A stretch of 64,000 nt of DNA, taken from positions 1 through 64,000 of the forward strand of contig JAJNNY010000090.1 of assembly GCA_022453515.1 (NCBI GenBank), written 5' to 3'. The notes under the pieces were generated by a model that was given only the letters and a program-made list of their open reading frames with translations, ran no database searches and was not told where the DNA came from. The stretch comes from Astrocystis sublimbata (lineage: Eukaryota > Ascomycota > Sordariomycetes > Xylariales > Xylariaceae). This document shows positions 10,557 to 22,047 of the stretch, piece after piece. Each line of letters begins with the position of its first letter. Position 1 is the stretch's first letter. A program made the translations under genes and the position numbers.

Positions 10557-13374
10557 ATGAAGTTCTCCCACAGCATTCAGTTCAACGCTGTCCCGGACTG
10601 GAGCAGCCACTACATCGCCTACAGCAACCTTAAGAAGCTGTGAGTCTACTATCCAGTCCAAACAGCATAGATGTCCAACTAACCAACCTTTACTGCCACA
10701 GCATCTACCAGCTCGAGAAGACCACCCATCAGCCTGGCGCCGCCGACGTCGAGACGAGACCGCTGCTGCCCGAGGAAGACCCCGACACCGTCTTTGCGAG
10801 GTCCCTCGAAGTCGAGTTAGAGAAGATCTCTTCTTTCTATGGCGTCAAAGAGAAAGAGCTCCTTGACGAGGTCGACGAATTCCTGCGGGAACTCGATTCC
10901 CACGATGAGGCCGGTCCCTCCGGGCAGCACGGCACACGGCGCCATAACTTATCACAACCCAGCACCGACCAGGTCAAGGGCGCTGCTGGCCCGAGAGCCA
11001 GCCGCAGCGTCTACAGCACCCGCTCCGCCACCGAGGATGAGGAAGGCTTGGAAGATAGCGAGGATGACGATAACGACGACGAGACGGCCGCGCTGAACCG
11101 ACCCCGCAAGCCCAGCGTCAGCAGCGCTCATGGCCGCCGCCGCCTTAACCACCGTGCGCCCACCGACATGACCGCCTCCACCGACCTTACCCGGTCCGTG
11201 TCCATGCTGAGACAGAGCGTCAACTTCGACGACTACGACGAGGCCCAGCTCTTTTCCGATGGCGTCATGCTGAAGAAGCGCATCATCAGCCTCTACGTAC
11301 AGCTATGCGAGCTCAAGTCCTACATACAGCTCAACCGCACCGGCTTCAACAAGATCCTGAAGAAGTTCGACAAGATCCTCGACAAACAACTGCGGTCCAA
11401 GTACATGGACACCAACGTCGACCCCTGCTACCCCTTTCTGCGTGAAACCATCAAACGGGTCGAAGGGCGCATCCAGGACATGGAGAAGGCCTATGCTGAC
11501 ATTGTCACCCAAGGCGACGAGGCTGTGGCTAGGAAAGAGCTGCGGTCGCACCTGAGGGAGCACGTCGTGTGGGAGCGGAACACGGTCTGGCGGGAGCTCA
11601 TCGGCATGGAGCGCCGTGCTGAGGGCGCCAACCTGGGTAAGGGCCTTCTCGGCGCCTCTAACGACGGTCTGGTGGCCAGGCTCCAAGGCGACGATGCCCC
11701 GGCCATGCCCACGAGGAACATCAGCACCCCCTTGGGCCGCTTCGCTATCCCGACCTGGCTGTTTGGCTCGACCATGTTGACCATACTCGCTATCATTGCC
11801 GTCTTCTTGGTCTTTTTATTAGTTCCCATCATAGACAGGCCGGAGCAGCAGAACTGTCTGGCTTTGCTCATTTTTGTCAGTTTGCTCTGGGCCACTGAGG
11901 TATGCTTTCTTTCCCCCCTTCTTTCCCACATCCTGCGTCGAATCCGTACTAAATCATAGTCTTGACAGGCCATTCCCCTCTTCGTGACGTCGCTGCTGAT
12001 ACCGTTTCTCTGTGTCGTACTTAACGTAGTACGGTCTGACGAGGCGCCATATCGCAGGCTCAACTCCAAGGAGGCGACGAACTACATCTTCTCGGCCATG
12101 TGGACGCCCGTCATCATGCTGCTCCTGGGCGGCTTCGCGGTGGCTGCCGCTCTGTCCAAGTGTAAGATCGACAAGCGCATCGCGACCTTTGTTCTGAGCA
12201 AGGCGGGCACGCGGCCGCGGACGGTGCTCGTGGCCAACATGTTCGTCGCCGCCTTCGCCAGCATGCTCGTGTCCAACGTGGCGGCGCCGGTGCTGTGCTT
12301 CAGCATCATCGAGCCCATGCTGCGCAACCTGCCGTCGGACTCGAACATGTCCAAGTCGGTCATCATGGGCATCGCGCTGGCATCGAACATCGGCGGCATG
12401 CTGTCACCCATCGCGTCGCCGCAGAACGTGGTGGCGCTCGGCATCATGGAGCCGCCGCCGACGTGGGGCCAATGGCTCTTTATCGTGATTCCCGTCGGTA
12501 TCGTGTCGCTCATCCTCATCTGGATTCTGCTGCTGGTGACCTTCCACCCGGGCAAGGGCACGACGATCGTGCCGATCCGGTCGGTCCGAGAGGACTTCAC
12601 GGGCCTGCAGTGGTTCGTGTCGGCGGTCTGCGTGGGCACGATCGGGCTGTGGTGCGCCAGCCACGCGCTCGAGCCGGTATTCGGGCACATGGGTGTCATC
12701 GCGATCCTGCCCATCGTCGTGTTCTTTGGCACGGGGATCCTGAACAAAGAGGATTTCAACAACTTCCCTTGGACCATCATCATCTTGGCCGCCGGGGGTT
12801 TGTCGCTGGGGAAAGCGGTCGAGTCGTCGGGCTTGCTGCATACAGTGGCGGAACGCATCTCGGGACAGGTGCACGAGCTGGATCTGTATATCGTGCTGCT
12901 GATCTTCAGCAGTCTGGCGCTGGTGATTGCGACGTTCATCAGCCATACGGTGGCGGCGCTGATTCTACTCCCACTGGTGCACAACATTGGCAAGGCGATG
13001 GAAGAGCCGCATCCGAACCTGCTGGTCATGGCTACCACGCTCATGTGCAGTGCGGCGATGGGGTTGCCGACCAGTGGGTTTCCGAATATGAGTAAGTGTT
13101 TGTTGTTTTTCTCCCTCCTTCCCTAAACTATCATTCTTCTGTTGCCTACCTTCCCATCTCATTTCCCGTATTATATCCTACATCATTTCTTTCCCCTGCT
13201 GTGAGAGCACAAAACTAACGACGATATGCAGCTGCGATCATGAAAGAAGACGCGACGGGCGAGCGGTACCTGTCGGTGAAGCACTTCATCACGCGGGGAA
13301 TCCCCAGCAGTATCCTGTCGCTGCTGGTGGTGGTGACGATTGGCTATGGTGCGATGCGGATTGTGGGTATGTGA
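10557..13374 (+). CDS. SPX-domain low-affinity phosphate transporter (Pho87/Pho90/Pho91 type)
   Basis: Membrane phosphate carrier of the divalent-anion:Na+ (SLC13/CitM) superfamily with an N-terminal SPX regulatory domain that senses inositol pyrophosphates. Exons 10557-10639, 10702-11899, 11969-13091 and 13232-13374 give 848 residues. The protein begins MKFSHSIQFNAVPDWSSHYI, the canonical SPX start, followed by AYSNLKKLIYQLEK; further SPX helices follow an acidic low-complexity insert. From about residue 380 come the membrane spans, beginning WLFGSTMLTILAIIAVFLV. The transport core includes SNIGGMLSPIASPQN and AAGGLSLGKAVESSGLL, the paired re-entrant Ser/Asn-Pro signatures of this superfamily. 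Homologues act in the plasma membrane (Pho87/90) or vacuole (Pho91); architecture alone cannot separate them. Confidence 0.93.
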
Positions 13375-14193
13375 GTGATGTCGAGGCATAGCTGGTTACT
13401 ACTGGAGCTGGTTGGTACTAGAGCTGCTTGCTGTTAAACCTGTCTGTCATTTCTGGATCATGGTAGGATGGGGGACTGGATGAAATGAGCGAACTGGGTG
13501 ATCAGAGATCCCCGGTGTTGGATTGTGTGTGGTCGTTGGACGATAAACATATACTACTGTCTTTTCTGCTGTCTATATAGCTATATCTTTACTGAATACC
13601 CCGTTATTATATAGTATTTTTATGAAGCTTTGCCTATTTGCCTACTTAGTATCTGTGCCGATAAGTTGTGAGAGGATAACCATGAAGTTTTGCTGTTTGG
13701 TGTTTTTTTAAGTCAAGCAATGATGTTGGACCTGTGTTAGATAGCTGAAATAGGAATCTTGGATATCAATATGCAGGGACTTTAAGCACCTGCAGCCTGC
13801 GGCAGATTGAAACCTCCAACCTCAGGTCGTCTTCAACTTCAAAGGAGCATTTAGCAAAGTGTACCTAGGTACATGCAGATGACCTACCCCGGGCTATTCT
13901 GCCCGGATAGGACTAGCGTGTATGTGGTCGACCTGGCATATGACATCGATCCCCTGATGATATTCCCTGACGATAGCGAGCTGTCTTATTAAGTCGCCTT
14001 CACTTCTCAACTCGTGTTGCACATGTCTCTCGACACTCCGCATTCTACAACATCCGCTGCGCACCACGAATTGGTAGTCATCATCCCTTCCGCTACATAG
14101 GACCGCCATCGCGTCGACCTCACCTTGCATGTACATAGTCGATGACGACGTAACCGCCCAACCACGGTTGCTTTCGCGCGGGTGCCGGCCGCC
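13375..14193. other. Intergenic region upstream of VPS39
   Basis: Holds the phosphate transporter 3' region and the VPS39 promoter. No further gene is seen. The open frames antisense to the VPS39 start (13894-14391) lack any recognisable feature. Confidence 0.4.
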
Positions 14194-17100
14194 ATGCTCT
14201 CCGCATTTACAGCCCGGCCCATCATCGAGCTTAGGCAACGCGATAAGTTCAAGATCGAGACCATCTTGGCCTATGGTAAGACATGCAGAATCGCCTACAT
14301 ACCCCAAGTCACACCAACACAGAACTGACCGCGCTCGAATCCTACCAGGCGACCGTGTTCTCGTCGGCCTCAGCACCGGCGCTCTGCGCATCTACCGCCT
14401 GAACGAGCTACCCAGAGAGTCTGACGATGGCTCCAATCCGACGCCCCCGGCCAGCCAGCCTGCCACTGCGACCGAGCCGACCGATCAGACCGCCCCGAAG
14501 CGGAGGAAGAAAGCGACCGACCTGCTGCAAGAGGTCGAGCGCTTCTCGACCCGCGCCATCGACCAGCTCGCCATCATCAAGGAGATCAACACCCTCGTCT
14601 CCCTCTCCAACTACCACATCTCCCTGCACGATCTGCAGACCTACGAGCTGATCGAGACCATCCCGCGCACCAAGAACGCCACCTGCTTCGCCGTCACTAG
14701 CAACATCGTCAAAGATGCCACCACCAACATCCCCGAGATCATCAGCCGCCTCGCCGTCGCCGTCAAGCGGCGCCTCCTGCTCTGGAGCTGGCACGAGGGT
14801 GAGCTGCACCAAGATGTCACCGAGATCGTCCTGCCCGAAGCCATCCGCACCGTCACCTGGGCCACCGCAACAAAAGTCGTCTGCGGCATGAACGCCGGCT
14901 ACGTCCTCGTCGACGTCACCACCTCCGACACACAAGAGATTGCAGGCGTCGGCGGTGCCGCGGCCGGGGGGCAGGGCAGCCGCTTCGGTGCTGCCAGCAT
15001 GGGGTATATGGGACTAGGTGGGTTCGTGCCCAAGCCTCTCGCCGCGCGCCTGGCCGAGGGCGAGATGCTGCTTGCCAAAGACGTGCACTCGCTCTTCATC
15101 GACACCAACGGCAAGCCGCTGGAGCGCCGCCAGGTGCCTTGGCTCAGCGCGCCCGAGAGCGTCGGCTACAGCTACCCCTACATCCTCTCCCTGCAGCCTC
15201 CAACGAAGGGGTCCCTCGAGGTGCGCAACCCCGAGACGCTGAATCTGCTGCAGAATATCGAGCTGGCGGGCGCCGCACAACTGCACTTCCCGCCCCCGAC
15301 CGTCAGCCTCGCGCACGCGGGCAAGGGCTTCCATATCTCGAGCGATCGCGTCGTCTGGAAGATGGACGCCACCGACTACGATACCCAGGTGCAGGAGCTT
15401 GTCGAGAAGGCGCAGTATAACGAGGCCATCAGCGTCTTGGGGATGCTCGAGGACGCGCTGCTGAAAGATAAGTTGGGCACCATGCGCGAGGTCAAGATGC
15501 TCAAGGCCGAAGCGCTCTTCAAGCAGAGGAAGTTCCGCCAGAGTCTTGATCTCTTCAACGAGGACGACGTGCATGCGCCGCCGGAGAGAGTCCTCAGGCT
15601 GTATCCGAGGATTATTGCTGGGGAATACTCGCAGGAGGCGCAGAGGCAGGACTCCGGAGATGAGGAGGGTGATGATGAGATGGAAGAGGGGCAGGAGGAC
15701 GGCGCCAATGGTCACAAGGGCGCGAAGATGGAGAATAATAACAACAGCCACGTCAACAACAACAATAATGGAGATGCCAATGCTGCCTCGCATCCTAAGA
15801 TACCAGGCACAGGAGGCTTCGCCAAGTACTGGATGGGCGGTCACCGCAAAACAGATTCGGACGCCGCCTCCATCGCATCCTCGAAACTCGGCGGCACAGC
15901 TACAGCCACAGATAACGACGACGCAGCGAGCATCAGGCCCGGGACGAAGAGTTCTTCTGCCGAAGACGCCGCCGCCGGGCCGCTAGACGGCAAAGAGCTG
16001 ATCAAGGCTGTGAGAGAGTTGAATAGTTTCCTAGCCGGCACAAGAGCCCGGCTGCAGAGGTGGATCGATCCGGAAACGGGGAAGCTGAGACCGAGGAAAA
16101 CAACCACAACGCCAGGAATGCCAGGCCATGGCAGCGCCGACGAAAACCTCGACGCCCTACTCACGGGTGGGGGAAGAGGTTTGTCGGAGTCGGATGAGCA
16201 GCTGGAACAAGAGCTAAGAAGGACATTTGTTCTGGTCGATACTACGCTGTTCAGGGGTTACATGTTCTGCCAGCCGAGCCTGGCGCCGTCGCTTTTTCGC
16301 ATTCCGAATTTTTGTGATCCGGGCGTTGTTAATGAGAAGTTGCTCGAGCATAATCGGTATAATGAGCTTGTTGACTTCTTTTATGGCAAGAGGTTGCATC
16401 GCGAGGCGCTGGAGTTGCTGAGGCGGTTTGGGGAGGGGGGTGGTGGTGGTGGTGGTGCTGTCGATGCCGATGCTCATACCCAGATTCATACTGCTACTAA
16501 GACGGAAAAAGATAATGGGGTGGTAGGTGTAGCTGATGAAAAGATTCATGGCGGGGATGACGATGGAGATGGAGACGGAGACGGAGGAGAGGGTGAGGAA
16601 GATGAAGATGAAGACGAAACTACTGCAACCACAGCCACAGCCAAAACCACCACGACAAAGGTAAAGCTGAAACTAAAACTCAACGGCCACGACGAGGCAG
16701 AGGTCGAGATACCCGAACAGCTCCGCGGGCCCAGACGCACGGTCGGATACCTGCAATCCCTGCCGCCGGAGATGACGGACCTGATCCTGGAATTCGCGGC
16801 GTGGGTGCTGAGGCAAGACCCCGGGCTCGGCATGGAGGTGTTTCTTGCCGATAGCGAGAATGCCGAGACGTTGCCGAGGGAGAGGGTTTTGGGGTTTTTG
16901 AGGGGGGTTGATGCTGATGGGGACGGTGGTGCTGAGCTGGAGATGCGCTACTTGGAACACGTCATTGATGAGTTGGGCGATGGCACGCCTGAGTTCCATA
17001 ATCGGCTTGTGGAGCTTTATGTTCGGGCTCTGAAGGGCGATAGGGGGGCTGAGGATGCGAGGTGGCAGGAGAGATGGGAGAAGCTCGTCGAGTTTCTGCG

Positions 17101-18305
17101 GAGTAGTCGCCAGTATGGCCTCACGAGGGCTTTTGGGTTGATCCCGAGGGATGGTATGTTTGTTCTTGTTTCCAATTTCGTTTTCCTTTCCGCTTTTTTT
17201 ATTCCCTTGCTTGCTTGCTTGTCATCTACATGGCAGTATGCAGGTCAGTATCAGAGCACGGCATTCCTGCCTTGAGAGCAAGAGTTGCTTGATCCATTGG
17301 TCACGCGAATGGATGAACGAACGAATGCTGACGAAGGTCACAAACACACAGATCCTGCTTTCTACGAACCTCAGGCCGTCGTGCTGAGCAATATGGGGAG
17401 CCATCGACAGGCGCTCGAGATCTACGTCTTCAAGATGCAGGATTATGCGAAGGCGGAAGAGTACGTTTCCTTTTCATCTTCTCTTATAAAAGGATATCTA
17501 TGAGTTTTCTACTTTGATATCTATGTCATTGGCATAATATGGCATGACATAGCACGATAAAGCATGGCCTAGCTAACGGTTGGTTTCCAGTTACTGCAAC
17601 CAGATCTACGCCCTCCCGCCCAGCGAAGAACAGCAGCGCAAGAAAGCCCTCGAGGCAGATCGTCACCATAGCCACCCCCACCCTCACGACGACACCTCCA
17701 CCTACATCAACACCAACGAAGCAGACATCGACAACGACGACAATAACAGCGAAACCGACTCCTCCACTTCCTCAATCTACCACACCCTCCTCGCCCTCTA
17801 CCTAACCCCTCCACCCCCGCACAAACCCAACCTCCCCCCGGCCCTCTCCCTGCTATCCCGCCATGGCTCCCGGCTCCCAGCCGCATCGACGCTTTCGCTC
17901 ATTCCAGACGATTTAGCAGTGGGGGATTTGGCAAGCTATTTCAAGGGCCGTATGCGTGCGGCGAATTCTGTCGTTGCGGAGACGCGGATTGCCGCGCAGT
18001 TGAGGAAGACGGTTTTGGTTGATACGCAGGGGGTTTTACTTCTTGGGGATGGTGGTGGTGGAGGTGTATTAGGGGGAGGGGGAGGAAGGAATAGAAGAGT
18101 TGTTGTCGGTGAAGAGAGGGCTTGTGGGGTTTGCCATAAGCGCCTGGGGAATTCTGTCGTTGCTGTGCTGCCGGATAATAAGGTTGTGCATTATGGGTGT
18201 TTGGGGAGGGGTGGTGGGGATAGGGGTAAGGGGCCTGGGTCTTGGACTTCGAGGGCGGGGGCGGGGGTTGCTGGGTCTTGGGGACGGATGGGGGGGATTG
18301 AGTGA
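14194..18305 (+). CDS. VPS39: HOPS/vCLAMP subunit Vps39 (Vam6)
   Basis: Subunit of the HOPS tethering complex that binds Rab7/Ypt7 on the vacuole and also takes part in vacuole-mitochondria contacts. Exons 14194-14275, 14349-17153, 17352-17460 and 17591-18305 give 1236 residues. The N-terminal citron-homology beta-propeller starts MLSAFTARPIIELRQRDKF and includes DRVLVGLSTGALRIYRL. A clathrin-repeat-like alpha solenoid follows (SVLGMLEDALLKDKL, DPAFYEPQAVVLSNMG, RQALEIYVFKMQDY). The C-terminal zinc-binding part is CGVCHKRLGNSVVAVLPDN then VHYGCLGR. Several long low-complexity inserts (Asn/Gly/Asp/Glu-rich at roughly residues 470-640 and 720-830) make it longer than yeast Vam6. The first ATG of the propeller fixes the start; the CAG splice at 17352 restores the conserved RDDPAFYEP. 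Confidence 0.92.
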
Positions 18306-18330
18306 GGATGAGGGTGAGATTTTGAGGGGT

Positions 18331-18411
18331 GAGGATGAGGTGAGGTGAGGTGAGGATGAAGTGAGGTGAGGTGAGGATGAGGTGAGGTGAGGTGAGGATG
18401 AGGTGAGGTGA
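18331..18411. repeat. 21-bp tandem repeat, ~4 copies
   Basis: Unit GAGGATGAGGTGAGGTGAGGT in near-perfect head-to-tail copies, the last one incomplete. It is built from smaller GGTGA steps. Confidence 0.85.
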
Positions 18412-18460
18412 AGAGTGGGAGTGACAGTGAGAGAGCTAAGGAGACCTAAGGGGTGAGGGC

Positions 18461-18490
18461 TGAGTGAGTGAGTGAGTGAGTGAGTGAGTG
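18461..18490. repeat. (TGAG)n microsatellite
   Basis: About seven copies of a TGAG tetranucleotide. Confidence 0.85.
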
Positions 18491-19481
18491 GTTGCATCTG
18501 CATTTCTGTTTGCATTTGCGTTTACGTCGGCATTGGCATTAGCATTGACATTGACAACAACATCGGCATACCCGTTCAGACTGCTTGGAATTTTTATCAA
18601 TTGGCATTTCTTATTTGATTTGATTTGATTTCGTATTTGGCATTTGGCATTTGGTATTTTTGAAATTTGGCGGTATTGGAGGGGATACCCGGTTCTTCTA
18701 GTTTATTGTTTATTGTTTGTTGTTGTTTGTTGTTCTTGTTATTATTGTTGCATGCTTTGCGCAGTAGTATAGTATAGTATAGTGTCCAACCTAACCGAAC
18801 CCAATACAATACGATGTGTATATGTATAGCATCTTGACTTTGATTGAACTTAATGTGGCAAGTGTGGCGAACTTGACTATAATTCGTTCGGCAGTCCGAT
18901 TTTGCGATATTCGATTATTGGATCGTTTGCTTGATTGACTGCCCAATCCCAAGGCCGCAGGCAGCGGCAAGCGGGCCTCTGAAGACAAACAACAGGTTTA
19001 GGTTTGGCTGGTGCTCTCGAGGGTCGGTTGTCCTGCTTGTGCTGTAGTCGCTATCAGATGAACTGAAGAGAACTAATGCCGATGCCGATGCCGATGAGTA
19101 AGAGTAAGAGTAACCGTAGCTGTTTGCTTCCTTCTTTGCCCGCTTTTTTTATATATTGTGTCTGGCTGGCTGGGTGGTGTATGCGCAAGCCCAAGCAAGC
19201 GAAGTGAAGCTGGTTGCGGATTGGATTCGTAAATTTTATGACAGACAGATAGACAGACAGACAAGCGCGTCTCGGTCTTCCATCTTTCCCGTCTTCCTAT
19301 CTCTGCATCCTTCCCATTTCATGCCGTGCCATACCATGTCGCAATTATGCCTGCCAAGTGCCTGCCTTTATCCGCAGCCCGGCCTGGCCTCATCCTGTGC
19401 GTCCCGTCTCGCGTCCAGTCGTGTCGTGTCTCGTCGTGGAATGTGAAGTGGCGCCGTCTTCTGTCTCCCTTGCTCGGTCTT

Positions 19482-19598
19482 GCCCTGCCCTGCCCTGCCC
19501 TGCTTTATCCAGCTTCGCATTCTCGTCTCGTCTCGTCTCGTTTCGCCTGACCTTGTGCTGGCCTCGTGCTGGCCTCGTGCTGACCTCGTGCTGACCTC
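19482..19598. repeat. Cluster of CCCTG, TCTCG and 11-bp tandem repeats
   Basis: Four CCCTG units (19482-19503), four TCTCG units (about 19521-19542) and four copies of GTGCTGRCCTC (19555-19598) follow one another. Confidence 0.8.
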
Positions 19599-19759
19599 AT
19601 CGCGTATTATATCGAGGTTGTCGTGTGTTTTATTCCACCCCGCTATGCCCCCTTCCCTTCCCTTTCCTTTGATCCCTTCAATCCCTCCCTTCCATTCATT
19701 TCGATCGATCCTCTCCATGGCGCCTTGGTCGCTCGCAGCCTTCCGACTTTGATCTCAGT

Positions 19760-19787
19760 CTCACTCACTCACTCACTCACTCACTCA
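19760..19787. repeat. (ACTC)n microsatellite at the Gon7 3' end
   Basis: About seven ACTC units, abutting and slightly overlapping the 3' end of the Gon7 frame. Confidence 0.85.
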
Positions 19788-20260
19788 TCCCCATCCACAA
19801 CCTCCTCCCCATAATTCTCCTCCTCAGCAACATCATCGATTACCTTCCCCCCCTTCCCCTCCCCTTTCCCCTTAGTATTCTTTTTCTTCCCACCCCCACT
19901 ATTAGTAGTATCCTGACCTTCCCCCTCCCCCTCCGCAGCAGCAGCCCTCCTAACATCCTCCTCCATCCTCGCCGTGAGCATAACATTGACGCTCTCCTGC
20001 ATCGCGACCGTCGCGGCGCGCAGCGACGCCAGGTACGCCGTCTTCGCAGCCACTGGTATCGTCTCCGCTTCCGCGGCTTTGGATATTGAGACTGGAGGCG
20101 CGGAGGAGGGGAGGGAGAGGGGGGCGGAGGTGAGGGTTTGCGTTTGGGAGGGCGAGGTGTAGGTTGCTTTGAGGTAAATTGTTTTGGTGTTGGTGTTGGT
20201 ATTGGTTGGCGCTGGCGCTGGTGCTGATGCGCTTGGGGGCTCTGGGTCTTGGGGGGACAT
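19781..20260 (-). CDS. GON7: EKC/KEOPS complex subunit Gon7
   Basis: Small accessory subunit of the KEOPS/EKC complex, which makes t6A in tRNAs and affects telomeres and transcription; it stabilises Pcc1. Single exon, 159 residues. Features that match fungal Gon7 are KTIYLKATYTSPSQ near the N-terminus, the helix KTAYLASLRAATVAMQESVN, then VMLTARMEED, a Lys/Gly-rich linker, and the acidic end EEENYGEEVVDGDE. The family is short, acidic and poorly conserved, so the call rests on this order of motifs. An Ala-Pro and Asn-Thr repeat stretch near the N-terminus is low complexity. The gene is convergent with VPS39. Confidence 0.8.
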   Translation of the reverse strand: MSPQDPEPPSASAPAPAPTNTNTNTKTIYLKATYTSPSQTQTLTSAPLSLPSSAPPVSISKAAEAETIPVAAKTAYLASLRAATVAMQESVNVMLTARMEEDVRRAAAAEGEGEGQDTTNSGGGKKKNTKGKGEGKGGKVIDDVAEEENYGEEVVDGDE

Positions 20261-20935
20261 TTTGGTTGTTGCTGGGCGGTTGGTTTGGATTGGTTTGGAT
20301 TGGTTGTTGGTCGGTTGGTTAGAGGTTTGTTCGGTTCTTCCTTCGTTGGGTGGGCAGTCGCTTGGTCACTCGGGTAGTAGAAAGTTGAAATGTTTGTTGG
20401 TTCTGTTTTTTTGCGCGGGTAGTGTTTGAATGTTGTTTTTTGGGAGTTGTCGCAAAGAGAAGTGTGTAGGTAATGTGTAGAAGTGGGATGGTGGGGTAAA
20501 TCTCGAGAGGTGAGGTGGGGTGAGGGGTATTGGTGAGTGGTTCGCGCTTAGGGGTGCTGAAAGAAGTGGGGGGGGGTGCCCGTAGTATATAAATTAAATG
20601 ACTATATGCTTTAAAAAATATCACTATATTTATGCAAAATACTGCTATATATCAAGTGGCATGCTAGCTAGTACATACAAGGTGTTTAGATTTAATAAGG
20701 ATTAATTACGTTAATTACAAGGGGAGTTACCTTACCTAAGAGATGCCCTTCGTAATACAACTGAAAATTACATTCATTAAGTACATAGCTTTATAATTCC
20801 AAGTTATATATCCATTCCCTTTATGCCTATCTACCTAATTATGGAAATCGTTGGTCTATGCCTAGTTCTATAGTAAAGCGCCTTGGATGTTTGAAAGAAA
20901 AATTAGATCACTCACGATTGCTTTCCTGGTTTCCC
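20261..20935. other. Intergenic region upstream of GON7
   Basis: GON7 promoter side, then an A/T-rich stretch (about 20580-20900) rich in TTAATTAC and TATATA steps. No gene seen. Confidence 0.4.
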
Positions 20936-21610
20936 TTAAAATTCAAATTCCACTTGCACAGGCCTAGTTCTTCGCGAAGCTCGCGAAATTCGCGTTGGCG
21001 AAAGAGCGGGACTTCCATCTCTCTTTTCTATCACATGCTCGCGCGGCGGACCTATCTCATAAAGTCGAAATCTTGACGTCCAGACCTTGCGGATTGACTT
21101 GTCCCACCAGCCGGGATCCTGACAGGCGAGCGGAACATATATCGGGTATTTACCATCTACGATGATTAGGTCATAGCGGCGGAAATACGTCGTCCATGTC
21201 GTTAACCGAAACACCCCCCAATCGTAAGTGGTTTTGGCCAGCCCGAGATTCTGAATCTCGTTGCGCAGAACCCGCATGTACCATTCGCGGTTGTATTTCG
21301 CCGGATTCTTCCGGTGGTAGTACTCGTAGGCGACCGCTTTCTGGTACTCCCGCACAACCTGCCCATCGCCGCCCCAGTGTTGGCATTTGCACCCCTGAGG
21401 CCCCACGTGGTGGTCTACTCGGGTGTCGGTCGGCCATTCTGTTCTCGGGTTGATCGTGATCCTACATTTCCAGGGCAGTACCGCGAACCCAGAGTTCGAC
21501 GGTGCTGTTGACGACGGTGCTGTTGACGACGGTGCTGTTGACGATGGTGCTGTTGACGATGGTGCTGTTGACGATGGTACTGTTGACTCGTTGGTAGAAG
21601 GCATTGTCAA
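20936..21610 (-). CDS. Uncharacterised protein, member A of a tandem Cys/His family
   Basis: Function unknown. Single exon, 224 residues. After a Ser/Thr-Pro repeat (APSST five times, residues 16-37, encoded by a 15-bp tandem repeat) comes a compact block: LPW (45-47), Cys49, Pro-Arg (55-56), Asp-His-His (66-68), Cys-Lys-Cys (74-76), Gly-Gly (80-81) and Val-Val-Arg (85-87). The same residues occur in the next gene (22048-22611) at exactly +12, without gaps, so the two are paralogues. A Trp/Tyr-rich middle and a basic tail follow. No signal peptide or membrane span is visible. The HH plus CxC pattern suggests metal binding, which is inference only. Confidence 0.65.
   Translation of the reverse strand: MTMPSTNESTVPSSTAPSSTAPSSTAPSSTAPSSTAPSNSGFAVLPWKCRITINPRTEWPTDTRVDHHVGPQGCKCQHWGGDGQVVREYQKAVAYEYYHRKNPAKYNREWYMRVLRNEIQNLGLAKTTYDWGVFRLTTWTTYFRRYDLIIVDGKYPIYVPLACQDPGWWDKSIRKVWTSRFRLYEIGPPREHVIEKRDGSPALSPTRISRASRRTRPVQVEFEF
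21501..21590. repeat. 15-bp tandem repeat, 6 copies, inside a coding region
   Basis: Unit GGTGCTGTTGACGAY, read on the minus strand as Ala-Pro-Ser-Ser-Thr. The final copy has GGTACTGTTGACTCG. Copy number is likely to vary between strains. Confidence 0.9.
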
Positions 21611-22047
21611 GCTGTAGATTCAACAGTATCTGATGCTTATGAGGAAATATATAAGGAGATTCGCGTCAGCTTGAGTAGCCTGCTCTCTAGTTGGGGTTGG
21701 GGTTGGCTTGCACAACTAGTATACCCAGAGGTATCGAATTCACTTTGGTATTTGTCATAGTTTATATTTCCGGACTCTGCAACACTAGTTCTTTGTGGTC
21801 TGATTACAATAGTTAAGAAACAAATCAACATTGTCTAAGAAACTCAACAAGGACTCCATATACTATGAATGCGCCATTACGCCTTTCATGACTAGCCACA
21901 AACCACGGCGCCGGCGACAGTTGGTACGCTTTACAACCAAACAATGAATTTTAAGTCAAGAAAAGGCAGTGGCTATAATATGGGTGATTTATTCTTAATA
22001 TTCTAAATGTTCTACAAATTTGGTAGAGGAAAATAACAGGGGGGCAA
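21611..22047. other. Spacer between the two paralogous genes
   Basis: 437 bp serving as promoter of member A and 3' region of member B. No gene or clear element. Confidence 0.4.

Larger units (their letters stand above)
18306..19780. other. Tandem-repeat-dense intergenic region
   Basis: Region between the convergent VPS39 and Gon7 genes with no protein-coding signal. At least seven separate simple-sequence arrays occur in 1.5 kb, listed individually where clear. Confidence 0.6.

Noticed and set aside
12082..13044. 320-codon open frame antisense to the phosphate transporter
   Set aside because: Lies wholly within the transporter exon on the other strand. Its His/Met/Thr-rich composition mirrors GC-rich codons of the real gene and shows no domain.
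15014..15844. 276-codon open frame antisense to VPS39
   Set aside because: Shadow of a strongly supported VPS39 exon, with no recognisable feature.
21501..21590. Regular 15-bp repeat reminiscent of a CRISPR or satellite array
   Set aside because: No spacers, eukaryotic context, and in frame as APSST repeats inside a coding region.
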